From Syntrophomonas sp. UBA5288 (lineage in GTDB: Bacteria > Bacillota > Syntrophomonadia > Syntrophomonadales > Syntrophomonadaceae), in contig DHSK01000006.1 in assembly GCA_002408445.1 (NCBI GenBank), positions 1 to 13,017 on the forward strand: a DNA stretch of 13,017 nt, given 5' to 3'. Positions 7,247-13,017 of the stretch are shown here, piece by piece. The notes under the pieces are model-generated. The model was not told the origin of the DNA. It made no database searches and saw only the letters and a program-made list of their open reading frames with translations. The first letter of the stretch is position 1; every line of letters starts with the position of its first letter. A program made the translations under genes and the position numbers.

Positions 7247-8233
7247 ATGTCATATAATCGTAAAGTTGTACAAAAAAATGCGTATAGAATAACCAAAACA
7301 AGAGACAAAACTTGCCTGCGAATCCGGGTACCTGGTGGACATCTTGAAACAAAATACTTTGATATTATCAAACAGATCGCGGATAATTTTGGAGATGGTT
7401 CGGTTCATATGACCACCCGCCAGGGTTTTGAAATCCCTGATATACCATTAGAAAAGATGGACGAAATTAATGAAAAGATCATACCTTTGTTAAATATGAT
7501 CAACCCTGGTTTCGAAGTAACCACAGCTGGTTACCCGGCCGCTGGAACGCGTAATATATCAGCCTGCATTGGAAATAGAGTATGTCCTTTTGCGAACGAT
7601 GATACTACAGCATTAGCAGCCAAAATTGAGACTGCCGTTTACCCGCATGATTTTCATTTCAAAATAGCTGTAACGGGTTGTCCTAATGACTGTATTAAAG
7701 CCCATATGCAAGATTTTGGTGTCATTTGTACTACAGAGCCACAATATGATGCTGACAAATGCATCAGCTGCAGTGCCTGCGCTGATAATTGCCGAAAACG
7801 GGTTACGGGAGCTCTTACCATGAAGGATTTTGACATTGTAAGAGATGCCGATCTTTGCATCGGATGCGGGGAGTGTATTTTGCAATGTCCCACCGGTGCC
7901 TGGACGAGAAGTGATAAAAAATACTACCGCATGGTGATTATGGGACGTACCGGCAAGAAGAATCCGAGACTTGCCCTGCCATTTGTGAAGTGGGCTACGT
8001 TTGATGTGATACTTGCCATTATTAAGAACACCTATCGGTTCGTTGATGAGTATATTGATCGAACTCTTCCCAAAGAACATATCGGCTATATTGTTGATAG
8101 AACGGGATATGCAACTTTCAAGGAAGCTGTCCTCAAGGATGTTGACCTGAACCCCGAAATTGAAATAGCCCAGGAAATCAATTGGAACGGATATTGGTAT
8201 AAAAATACTGATATATTTAAGAAACAGAACTAA
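7247..8233 (+). CDS. asrC: Anaerobic sulfite reductase subunit C (siroheme reductase)
   Basis: AsrC is the catalytic subunit that reduces sulfite to sulfide with six electrons. The 328 residues match the family (about 330). The siroheme-[4Fe-4S] signature is complete: C107-x5-C113 (CIGNRVC) and C145-x3-C149 (TGCPNDC). An inserted ferredoxin domain has two full [4Fe-4S] motifs: CISCSACADNC from C172 and CIGCGECILQC from C204. The N-terminal half has the ferrite/sulfite-reductase-like domain with the substrate-side arginine/threonine region MTTRQGFEIPDIP. The start ATG at 7247 is 6 bases after GGGGGA and 12 bases after asrB. The product is cytoplasmic. The same fold is shared with nitrite reductases, but this gene order and the inserted ferredoxin are typical of AsrC. 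Confidence 0.95.
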   Translation: MSYNRKVVQKNAYRITKTRDKTCLRIRVPGGHLETKYFDIIKQIADNFGDGSVHMTTRQGFEIPDIPLEKMDEINEKIIPLLNMINPGFEVTTAGYPAAGTRNISACIGNRVCPFANDDTTALAAKIETAVYPHDFHFKIAVTGCPNDCIKAHMQDFGVICTTEPQYDADKCISCSACADNCRKRVTGALTMKDFDIVRDADLCIGCGECILQCPTGAWTRSDKKYYRMVIMGRTGKKNPRLALPFVKWATFDVILAIIKNTYRFVDEYIDRTLPKEHIGYIVDRTGYATFKEAVLKDVDLNPEIEIAQEINWNGYWYKNTDIFKKQN

Positions 8234-8276
8234 CGGAAAGGATTTACAAACAGGAAGTGTTTTATGTCTAATCCTA

Positions 8277-8402
8277 CGAATAACTATCCAAAATTTTGAG
8301 GAAAGAGCAGGAATATTAAAACAAAACGCCGAAAATGTCATGACTATAAACGACAAAAGACTACCTATTGTCATCCATAAAGAAGGGATGCAAACCATAT
8401 GA
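8277..8402 (+). pseudogene. Degenerate short ORF before nrfH (weak Crp/Fnr C-terminus resemblance)
   Basis: Between asrC and nrfH, a frame without a clear start reads RITIQNFEERAGILKQN, then NAENVMTINDKRL, and ends in TGA overlapping the nrfH start (ATGA at 8399-8402). The pattern RIT...F.....GIL......I.D...L resembles the end of a Crp/Fnr-type helix-turn-helix domain, but there is one residue too many between F and G and the upstream part is missing. In another frame a possible 11-codon ORF starts at ATG 8264 after AGGAAGTG and stops at 8297-8299. It may be a remnant of a lost regulator gene or a short leader ORF that couples translation to nrfH. The identity is uncertain. Confidence 0.3.
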
Positions 8403-8827
8403 GGAAAATGTTGGAATGGATAGCTGCTTTGGTTGTGTTAGGTTTTTGCATGATGTTGATGACCAGAATTCCAGCCTTGGGTTTGTCCGAAGCCAAATTC
8501 TGCGGTTCATGCCATGCAATGGATTATGAGGTTAGCACCTATTCACATTCTTCCCATGCCCGCGAAGCGAATTGTGGGGACTGTCATGATCCGCACGGCC
8601 TGGTCACAGGAAGCATGTATGCTGCTTATACGGGCAGCAGGGATGTCTATAGAGTTGTAACGAATACGACACCCGCTGAAATTCGAACCACAAGCCTTAG
8701 TAAGAAGGTCATACAAAACAACTGTTTGCGTTGTCACGGTGACATAATGGGAGACATAGGAGATACGAGCAAAAATGGAGGTGCTTATTGCTTCCAGTGC
8801 CATCGAAATATTGTCCATCCCAAATAG
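8399..8827 (+). CDS. nrfH: Cytochrome c nitrite reductase small subunit (tetraheme quinol dehydrogenase)
   Basis: NrfH is a NapC/NirT-type membrane cytochrome that takes electrons from the quinol pool and hands them to NrfA on the outer side of the membrane. The 142 residues are a little short for the family (about 150-180). One N-terminal membrane anchor (residues about 6-25) is followed by four CxxCH heme sites: C35 (CGSCH), C59 (CGDCH), C109 (CLRCH) and C131 (CFQCH). The segment FCGSCHAMDYEVSTYSHSSH is typical of the first heme region. GAAGGGATG lies about 11 bases before the ATG; the start overlaps the end of the preceding short frame. nrfA follows after 17 bases. Confidence 0.93.
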   Translation: MRKMLEWIAALVVLGFCMMLMTRIPALGLSEAKFCGSCHAMDYEVSTYSHSSHAREANCGDCHDPHGLVTGSMYAAYTGSRDVYRVVTNTTPAEIRTTSLSKKVIQNNCLRCHGDIMGDIGDTSKNGGAYCFQCHRNIVHPK

Positions 8828-8844
8828 AAAAGGAGAGGGTTTGT

Positions 8845-10095
8845 TTGGAAACATCAAAACTCAAGAAATTGGTTTTGCTTGTTGCAGCAATTATCGTTGT
8901 CGTCGCTGCAACCGCTGTCTTCTTTTTCAATAAGCATAATCAGGTCATTACGGAAGGTCCCCAAAGTGTAATAGCGGCTAATGAGGTCAAATCAGCCGAA
9001 TGGGGGAAAATATATCCTGCGCATTGGGACAGCTATATGGCCAATATGAATAATGCAGAGAAGCCCTCTCATTTTATAACCAAACCTTACATGCAAACCA
9101 TTTATGCAGGAACCGGATTTGCTGCTGAATTCAACGAGCCGCGCGGCCATCTGTATACCATTCAGGATGTAACTTCCATCAATCCGGCCAGATATAAAAT
9201 CGGAGCAGCCTGTTTTACCTGCAAATCAACCCAGTCTCCCGAAATGATGAAAAAATACGGGGATCAATATTATCTGATGTCCTTTGACGAAATGAAAAAT
9301 CAGATCACCGAACCTATCGGATGCCTGGATTGCCATGATCCCAAAACCATGAAATTACGGATCACCCGTCCGGCTCTGATAGAAGCTTTGCAGCGGCAGG
9401 GCAGGGATGTGAACAAACTTTCCAACCAGGAAATGCGAACACTGGTTTGCGCCCAATGTCATGTAACCTACTATTTTCAGCCGGGTACTAAAAAAGTTAC
9501 CTTCCCATGGGATAACGGGGTAAGCGCCCAGGAGATTCTTTCCTATTATGATGAAAAGAATTTTACAGAATGGGTGCATCCTATTGCCGGAACCAACCTG
9601 GTAAAAGCCCGTCATGCAGAATATGAAACTTATATGGGCAGTACACATCAATCGGCTGGAGTAGCCTGTGCCGATTGCCATATGCCTTATATTATGGTTG
9701 GCAATAAAAAAATATCTTCACATAACTGGCAAAGTCCTTTAAATAACATTGAGCAGAGCTGCACAACCTGCCATCGGAACGGTACGGAGTGGCTAAAGAC
9801 CAGGGTGGAAACCATACAAAAACAGGTCAAACAAAGTCAGGATCTGGCCGGGGCCGCTGTGGTTGGGGCAATAAACGAATTGAAAATTTCCAGGGAATAC
9901 CCAACGGTTGATAAAGCCAAACTGCAGGAGGCTATGAAGCTTCACCGGGAAGCCCAATGGTATCTGGATTATGTCATGGTAACCAATGGCTATGGATTCC
10001 ATAATCCTACCGCCACTCTTGACAATCTCAATACAGCTATTGATAAAGCGCACAAATCAGTGGAAAAAGCGCGGGAGGCACGAGGAGCCAATTAG
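8845..10095 (+). CDS. nrfA: Cytochrome c nitrite reductase catalytic subunit (pentaheme)
   Basis: NrfA reduces nitrite to ammonium with six electrons and can also reduce NO, hydroxylamine and sulfite, as known for the family. Counting from the TTG at 8845, it has 416 residues. The active-site heme has the unusual lysine ligand motif CFTCK (C123-K127), the family hallmark. It is followed by CLDCH (C160), CAQCH (C202), CADCH (C275) and CTTCH (C306). The catalytic residues appear to be R175 (in ITRP), Y209 (in CHVTYYF) and H268 (in MGSTHQ). FPWDNG matches the conserved calcium/active-site region. The N-terminus (residues about 9-28) is a membrane segment with no clear cleavage site, so it may stay anchored, as suits a Gram-positive. 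TTG is chosen because AGGAGAGG (8831-8838) is 6 bases upstream; the longer frame would overlap nrfH by 40 bases. Confidence 0.95.
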   Translation: METSKLKKLVLLVAAIIVVVAATAVFFFNKHNQVITEGPQSVIAANEVKSAEWGKIYPAHWDSYMANMNNAEKPSHFITKPYMQTIYAGTGFAAEFNEPRGHLYTIQDVTSINPARYKIGAACFTCKSTQSPEMMKKYGDQYYLMSFDEMKNQITEPIGCLDCHDPKTMKLRITRPALIEALQRQGRDVNKLSNQEMRTLVCAQCHVTYYFQPGTKKVTFPWDNGVSAQEILSYYDEKNFTEWVHPIAGTNLVKARHAEYETYMGSTHQSAGVACADCHMPYIMVGNKKISSHNWQSPLNNIEQSCTTCHRNGTEWLKTRVETIQKQVKQSQDLAGAAVVGAINELKISREYPTVDKAKLQEAMKLHREAQWYLDYVMVTNGYGFHNPTATLDNLNTAIDKAHKSVEKAREARGAN

Positions 10096-10128
10096 GCTGC
10101 TTGATGTTTAGCCCAGGGGAATATTTGT

Positions 10129-11154
10129 ATGAAAAAATTGGACAGGCAGCGGCGGGTAGATCTTGTGAGTCTGCTCAGCAACATGAAAACTGCCATTGAT
10201 TTATTGATCATAGTCGGAGTAATAAGTGCTCTGGGGACCTTCATTCCCCAGGGGCAGACGCCGGATTTCTACCTCAGCCAATACGGAACCTGGATTGGCA
10301 AAGGTATTTTGCTTGGCTCTCTTAACTCACTTTATCAATCCTGGTGGTATCAAATTCTCATCGGTCTTTTATGTCTCAGTCTCAGCGTATGCTGTTACCG
10401 GCGATTAAGACATGCTCGCAGTATTAAAAAAGCAGCCTCTCTCAGTTTCCATTTAGCCATTGTTATCATTTTGGCAGGCGCAGCCTGGTCATTGGGTTAT
10501 GCCCGTTCTGTTGCTGTGGAAATCAACGAGGGAGATAAAATAAACCTGGCCAACTATGGCTTTTCTCCAAGCGAGCTGGGACTTAAGCAATTTACCATTG
10601 ATTATTATCCGGATTACCAGCCACGCCAGTATCGCAGTCAATTGCAGCTGCAAGGCTACCAGGGGCATGATTATACCAGGGAGATTTCCGTAAATCATCC
10701 GCTGCAAGCAGGGATTTTAAAAATTTACCAGAGATCCTGGGGTTGGACCCTGAAGCTTAGCGATCAAAGCGGGGAGAAAGTAACACCCCTTCGTATAAAA
10801 GACCATGATGCCATCCTGCTGGATAAAGCGCAGGGATTATATCTTCAAGCAATTTTTATTCCCGACTATGATCCGCTGGCAGGCATAGAATCCAAAACAC
10901 CGCTTCCCAACAACCCTCGTTTAGTTCTAGCCTTGGTGAAGGATGATCAAGTTCAGAACATGGCCATTGTACCAGTTGGTAACAAAGCGCAACTCGCCCG
11001 GTATTGTTTCCGTTTTGATGGTTACTCCTATTATTCTGGCCTGGAGATTAAATCAGACCCAGGGGTATATTTGGTATATACTGGTTTCGTTTTTCTGTTG
11101 ATAGGTCTTATTGCTCGCTATTGGCAGCTCTTTTTTATTCGAAAGGTGGATTAG
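10129..11154 (+). CDS. resB: Cytochrome c biogenesis protein ResB (Ccs1) family
   Basis: ResB works with CcsA in System II to export heme and join it to apocytochrome c outside the membrane. The 341 residues include the N-terminal LLSNMKTAIDLLIIVGVISALGTFIPQ segment, where the pattern L.S.K.AI.LL...(...)G..IPQ is typical of ResB/Ccs1. Further membrane segments lie at about 70-87 and 104-124. There is then a long outer-facing domain (about 125-315) and a final membrane helix (YLVYTGFVFLLIGLI) near the C-terminus. The ATG at 10129 is 8 bases after AGGGGA, 33 bases after nrfA, with no terminator between. It should serve NrfH and NrfA maturation. Confidence 0.9.
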   Translation: MKKLDRQRRVDLVSLLSNMKTAIDLLIIVGVISALGTFIPQGQTPDFYLSQYGTWIGKGILLGSLNSLYQSWWYQILIGLLCLSLSVCCYRRLRHARSIKKAASLSFHLAIVIILAGAAWSLGYARSVAVEINEGDKINLANYGFSPSELGLKQFTIDYYPDYQPRQYRSQLQLQGYQGHDYTREISVNHPLQAGILKIYQRSWGWTLKLSDQSGEKVTPLRIKDHDAILLDKAQGLYLQAIFIPDYDPLAGIESKTPLPNNPRLVLALVKDDQVQNMAIVPVGNKAQLARYCFRFDGYSYYSGLEIKSDPGVYLVYTGFVFLLIGLIARYWQLFFIRKVD

Positions 11155-11157
11155 TCA

Positions 11158-11940
11158 GTGGAAAAACATCTGCTTACCCTTATATTTCTATTGCTCTTGG
11201 TAGATGTAATTAATAATCTGGTGAGGTTGTGGAAGAACACCAAGCTGTTGCGTAATTTTGGTTCGCTCCTTGGGTGGCTGACTTTTGTCTCCTTTTTAGG
11301 CCTGATGAGCTTTAGAATAATAGCTGCACATCGTGCTCCCTTTGCCAATATGTATGAATTTACCCTTCTGTTTACGGGATTTATTCTGATTATTTCCATA
11401 ATATTGCGAAGAACTTTGTTATCTCCTTTATTTGATTTGGCGGTAACATTATTACTATTAGTATTGTTAGCCGTCACCAGCACCATTTCTGCAGATTTAC
11501 AGCCTCTGATGCCGGCTTTACAAAGCAATTGGTTACACATACATGTAGCTACTGCGATCATCGCCTATGGGGCTTTTGCAGCGGCATTTTGTCTTGGTAT
11601 AGTCTATTTGGCCAAATCGCCGGACAGTACACATGAACTGCAACAGATCGACCAGCGCATTTACAGGCTGGTGGTCTTGGGTTTCACTTTTCTTACCTTC
11701 GTTATTATTACAGGAGCGATATGGGCCGAGCAAGCCTGGGGAAATTGGTGGAGCTGGGATCCAAAAGAAACCTGGTCCCTAATCACCTGGATCGTATATG
11801 CTGTTTACCTTCATGCCCGCAGCTCCCGTCAGTGGAAAGGACGTAAAACAATATGGATAGTGGTAATAGGATTCTTGGTGGTGCTATTTACCCTGTTTGG
11901 AGTAAGCATACTATTGCCAGGCTTGCATAGTTATGCTTAA
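11158..11940 (+). CDS. ccsA: Cytochrome c heme lyase subunit CcsA (ResC/CcsB-type)
   Basis: CcsA is the heme-handling partner of ResB. The 260 residues form about 8 membrane helices. The heme-binding WWD domain is clear: AWGNWWSWDPKETWSLITW, with the aspartate at residue 201. Conserved histidine ligands appear in AAHRAPFANMYEF, in NWLHIHVATAIIAYG and near the end in LPGLHSYA (H257). The GTG at 11158 is used: AGGTGG lies 8 bases upstream, and the resB stop is 3 bases before it. This is the last gene of the asr-nrf cluster; no strong terminator is seen in the next 40 bases. It is homologous to the half of Wolinella NrfI that follows nrfHA there; see findings. Confidence 0.93.
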   Translation: MEKHLLTLIFLLLLVDVINNLVRLWKNTKLLRNFGSLLGWLTFVSFLGLMSFRIIAAHRAPFANMYEFTLLFTGFILIISIILRRTLLSPLFDLAVTLLLLVLLAVTSTISADLQPLMPALQSNWLHIHVATAIIAYGAFAAAFCLGIVYLAKSPDSTHELQQIDQRIYRLVVLGFTFLTFVIITGAIWAEQAWGNWWSWDPKETWSLITWIVYAVYLHARSSRQWKGRKTIWIVVIGFLVVLFTLFGVSILLPGLHSYA

Positions 11941-11981
11941 GTTGCAGCCTGCGGGATATTTTGTGGAAAAATAATTAAATT

Positions 11982-12023
11982 GTTGCATATGCAACGTAAA
12001 TGTATAGATATTTTAAGTATAAT
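11982..12023 (+). promoter_or_regulatory. Promoter with -41.5 palindrome before the hemerythrin gene
   Basis: TATAAT at 12018-12023 is a good -10 box but has no good -35. A perfect 14-base palindrome, GTTGCATATGCAAC, at 11982-11995 is centred about 41.5 bases before the expected start of transcription. This is the spacing of a class II activator site, and the arms (5 bases separated by 4) have Crp/Fnr-type geometry. Confidence 0.5.
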
Positions 12024-12102
12024 CTAATTATAAATAATAATTTTAAGGGGATATACTCAGTTCAATGAACAAAATCAATTAATAATGTGAGGTGGTTTCA
12101 TT

Positions 12103-12645
12103 ATGGGAAAAGCAACCAGCAACCTTAGAAAAGAGCATGATGTCATTCTGCAGGTACTGAACATTTTGGACAGGATGGTTTCAACAAACGATAAAAAAGA
12201 TAGTGTCAAGCTTCAATATTATAATGAACTGGTTTACTTTCTTAAAATATTCGCTGATAAATGCCATCATGGCAAAGAAGAAAATTACCTTTTTGCTGAG
12301 TTAGTCAAACATGGCATGCCCAACGAAGGCGGCCCTGTTGGGGTGATGCTTGGAGAACACGAGCAGGGCAGGGAGTATATTGCTCAGATGAGCAAATCTC
12401 TGGAATCCAAAGATTTTACTGAGTTCAATGATGCTGCCATTGACTATCGCGATCTTCTGATTAACCACATAAACAAGGAAAACAATATCCTGTTTGTGAT
12501 GGCTGATAAAATGCTGGATGAAGCACAGCAGGATGAATTATTCGAGAAGTTTGAACAGCATGAAGAAATCGTTATAGGACATGGGGTCCATGAAGAATTA
12601 CATGCAATGATGCAAAGATGGTCAGAAGAATTTCTAGTGTATTAG
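12103..12645 (+). CDS. Hemerythrin (HHE) domain protein
   Basis: This 180-residue protein has a four-helix hemerythrin fold. Likely di-iron ligands can be read in helix order: H12 (RKEHD), H55/H56 with E59 (CHHGKEE), H86 (GEHEQGR) and H122 with E126 (NHINKEN). The ATG at 12103 has GAGGTGG 7 bases upstream. Such proteins bind O2 or NO at a non-heme di-iron centre; sensing, storage or repair of Fe-S clusters have been proposed for different members, and which applies here cannot be read. The protein is soluble, with no signal peptide. It is transcribed separately from the nrf cluster, from its own promoter, but its place next to nitrite reductase genes favours a nitrosative or oxidative stress role (inference). 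Confidence 0.88.
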   Translation: MGKATSNLRKEHDVILQVLNILDRMVSTNDKKDSVKLQYYNELVYFLKIFADKCHHGKEENYLFAELVKHGMPNEGGPVGVMLGEHEQGREYIAQMSKSLESKDFTEFNDAAIDYRDLLINHINKENNILFVMADKMLDEAQQDELFEKFEQHEEIVIGHGVHEELHAMMQRWSEEFLVY

Positions 12646-12652
12646 TACGAAA

Positions 12653-12753
12653 ATAACTTAGATTGTCATCCTGAACGAAGTAAAGGATCTCATGACAAAC
12701 CTATCAATATAGATCCTTCGCTAACGCTCAGGATGACACCCATGGTAAGTTAT
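12653..12753. repeat. Imperfect inverted repeat, MITE- or REP-like hairpin
   Basis: TGTCATCCTGA (12664-12674) and TCAGGATGACA (12728-12738) are perfect inverted copies. They continue inward as AAGGATCT (12683-12690) and AGATCCTT (12711-12718). Outside them ATAACTTA (12653-12660) and TAAGTTAT (12746-12753) also pair perfectly. The core TCATCCTGA..CGAAG..AAGGATC is a form seen as a dispersed palindromic repeat in many bacterial genomes (general knowledge). It lies between the two hemerythrin genes and would fold into a long RNA stem if transcribed. Confidence 0.75.
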
Positions 12754-12778
12754 ATCGAATTCTAAGGAGGCAAAGATA

Positions 12779-12982
12779 ATGGATATTACGAATTTGAGAA
12801 GGCAGCATAGCGAAATCATGAGCATGGCAAAATACATATTGGATAATATTGAGAAACGTACGATCCATCAGAATATACAGGAAATTGTTAAAACCATGAA
12901 TGTCATGGCTGGTAAACTCAAAGTACACCTGATGAATGAAGATGAATATTTGTATCCGCAACTGCTGAATTGTTTGTTGTAA
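12779..12982 (+). CDS. Hemerythrin-like protein, truncated by an early stop
   Basis: This short ORF of 67 residues starts MDITNLRRQHSEIM (H10) and continues to KVHLMNEDEYLYPQLL (H50, E54), which are the first two ligand regions of a four-helix hemerythrin of the HHE type. It ends at TAA 12980-12982 where relatives go on for two more helices. After the stop the same frame reads DKNTEGCKLKI to the end of the window, which still looks like family sequence, so the gene may be broken by a nonsense change. The start is strongly supported by AAGGAGG (12764-12770) 8 bases before the ATG. It is probably non-functional as an oxygen or NO carrier unless the stop is read through. Coordinates give the open part only; any remaining coding lies beyond 13017. 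Confidence 0.65.
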   Translation: MDITNLRRQHSEIMSMAKYILDNIEKRTIHQNIQEIVKTMNVMAGKLKVHLMNEDEYLYPQLLNCLL

Positions 12983-13017
12983 GATAAAAATACCGAAGGT
13001 TGCAAGTTAAAAATCCA

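Noticed and set aside
7613..8398. 261-codon minus-strand ORF opposite asrC.
   Set aside because: It is antisense to a motif-complete asrC and has no recognisable domain; it is a shadow frame.
8788..8844. Longer NrfA N-terminus starting at TTG 8788 inside nrfH.
   Set aside because: It would overlap nrfH by 40 bases and has no ribosome binding site, while the TTG at 8845 has a good one and gives a normal N-terminal membrane segment.
11941..11981. Terminator after ccsA.
   Set aside because: Only a short GCAG/CTGC-like pairing without a T-tract is present, which is too weak to call.

Overview
The window looks like a piece of chromosome from an anaerobic, respiring Gram-positive bacterium of the Desulfitobacterium / Desulfosporosinus / Dehalobacter type (Peptococcaceae sensu lato). 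The reasons are moderate GC content, strong AGGAGG-type ribosome binding sites, an AsrABC sulfite reductase, a NrfHA cytochrome c nitrite reductase whose NrfA keeps an N-terminal membrane segment, System II (ResB/CcsA) cytochrome c maturation, and hemerythrin-like proteins. The genus assignment is inference; no rRNA gene is present.

Layout. Positions 1-720 hold the 3' end of a MinD-like P-loop ATPase gene (COG1149 type) and a 71-residue Gly/Arg-rich DUF5320-like protein, closed by two hairpins (about 730-803). Positions 804-1240 are a gene-free, decayed region with recognisable scraps of group II intron maturase. Positions 1246-2653 hold a TetR-family regulator, with a palindromic operator over its own promoter, overlapping a TauE/SafE-type anion exporter gene that is frameshifted at an A8 tract. 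Positions 2812-5213 hold a LysR regulator divergent from an MFS transporter, with a symmetric shared promoter region and a strong terminator after the transporter.

The core is a long plus-strand cluster at 5398-11940: asrA-asrB-asrC, a short degenerate ORF, then nrfH-nrfA-resB-ccsA. AsrA and AsrB pass electrons through Fe-S and flavin centres to AsrC, a siroheme reductase (sulfite to sulfide, six electrons). NrfH takes electrons from the quinol pool and passes them to NrfA (nitrite to ammonium, also six electrons). ResB and CcsA attach heme to apocytochromes on the outer face of the membrane. Their place directly after nrfHA matches the nrfHAI arrangement of Wolinella, where a dedicated CcsBA-type lyase handles the unusual CxxCK heme site of NrfA.

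Positions 11982-12982 hold a promoter with a perfect palindrome at about -41.5, a hemerythrin-domain protein, a 100-base imperfect inverted repeat, and a second hemerythrin-like gene that stops early. Hemerythrins are commonly linked to O2 or NO handling, which would suit an enzyme cluster making and reducing nitrogen oxides.

I see no wholly new system. The most unusual points are the joining of two six-electron reductase modules with their own cytochrome maturation pair, the A8 frameshift in the exporter gene, the composite intron-maturase scraps, and the interrupted second hemerythrin.
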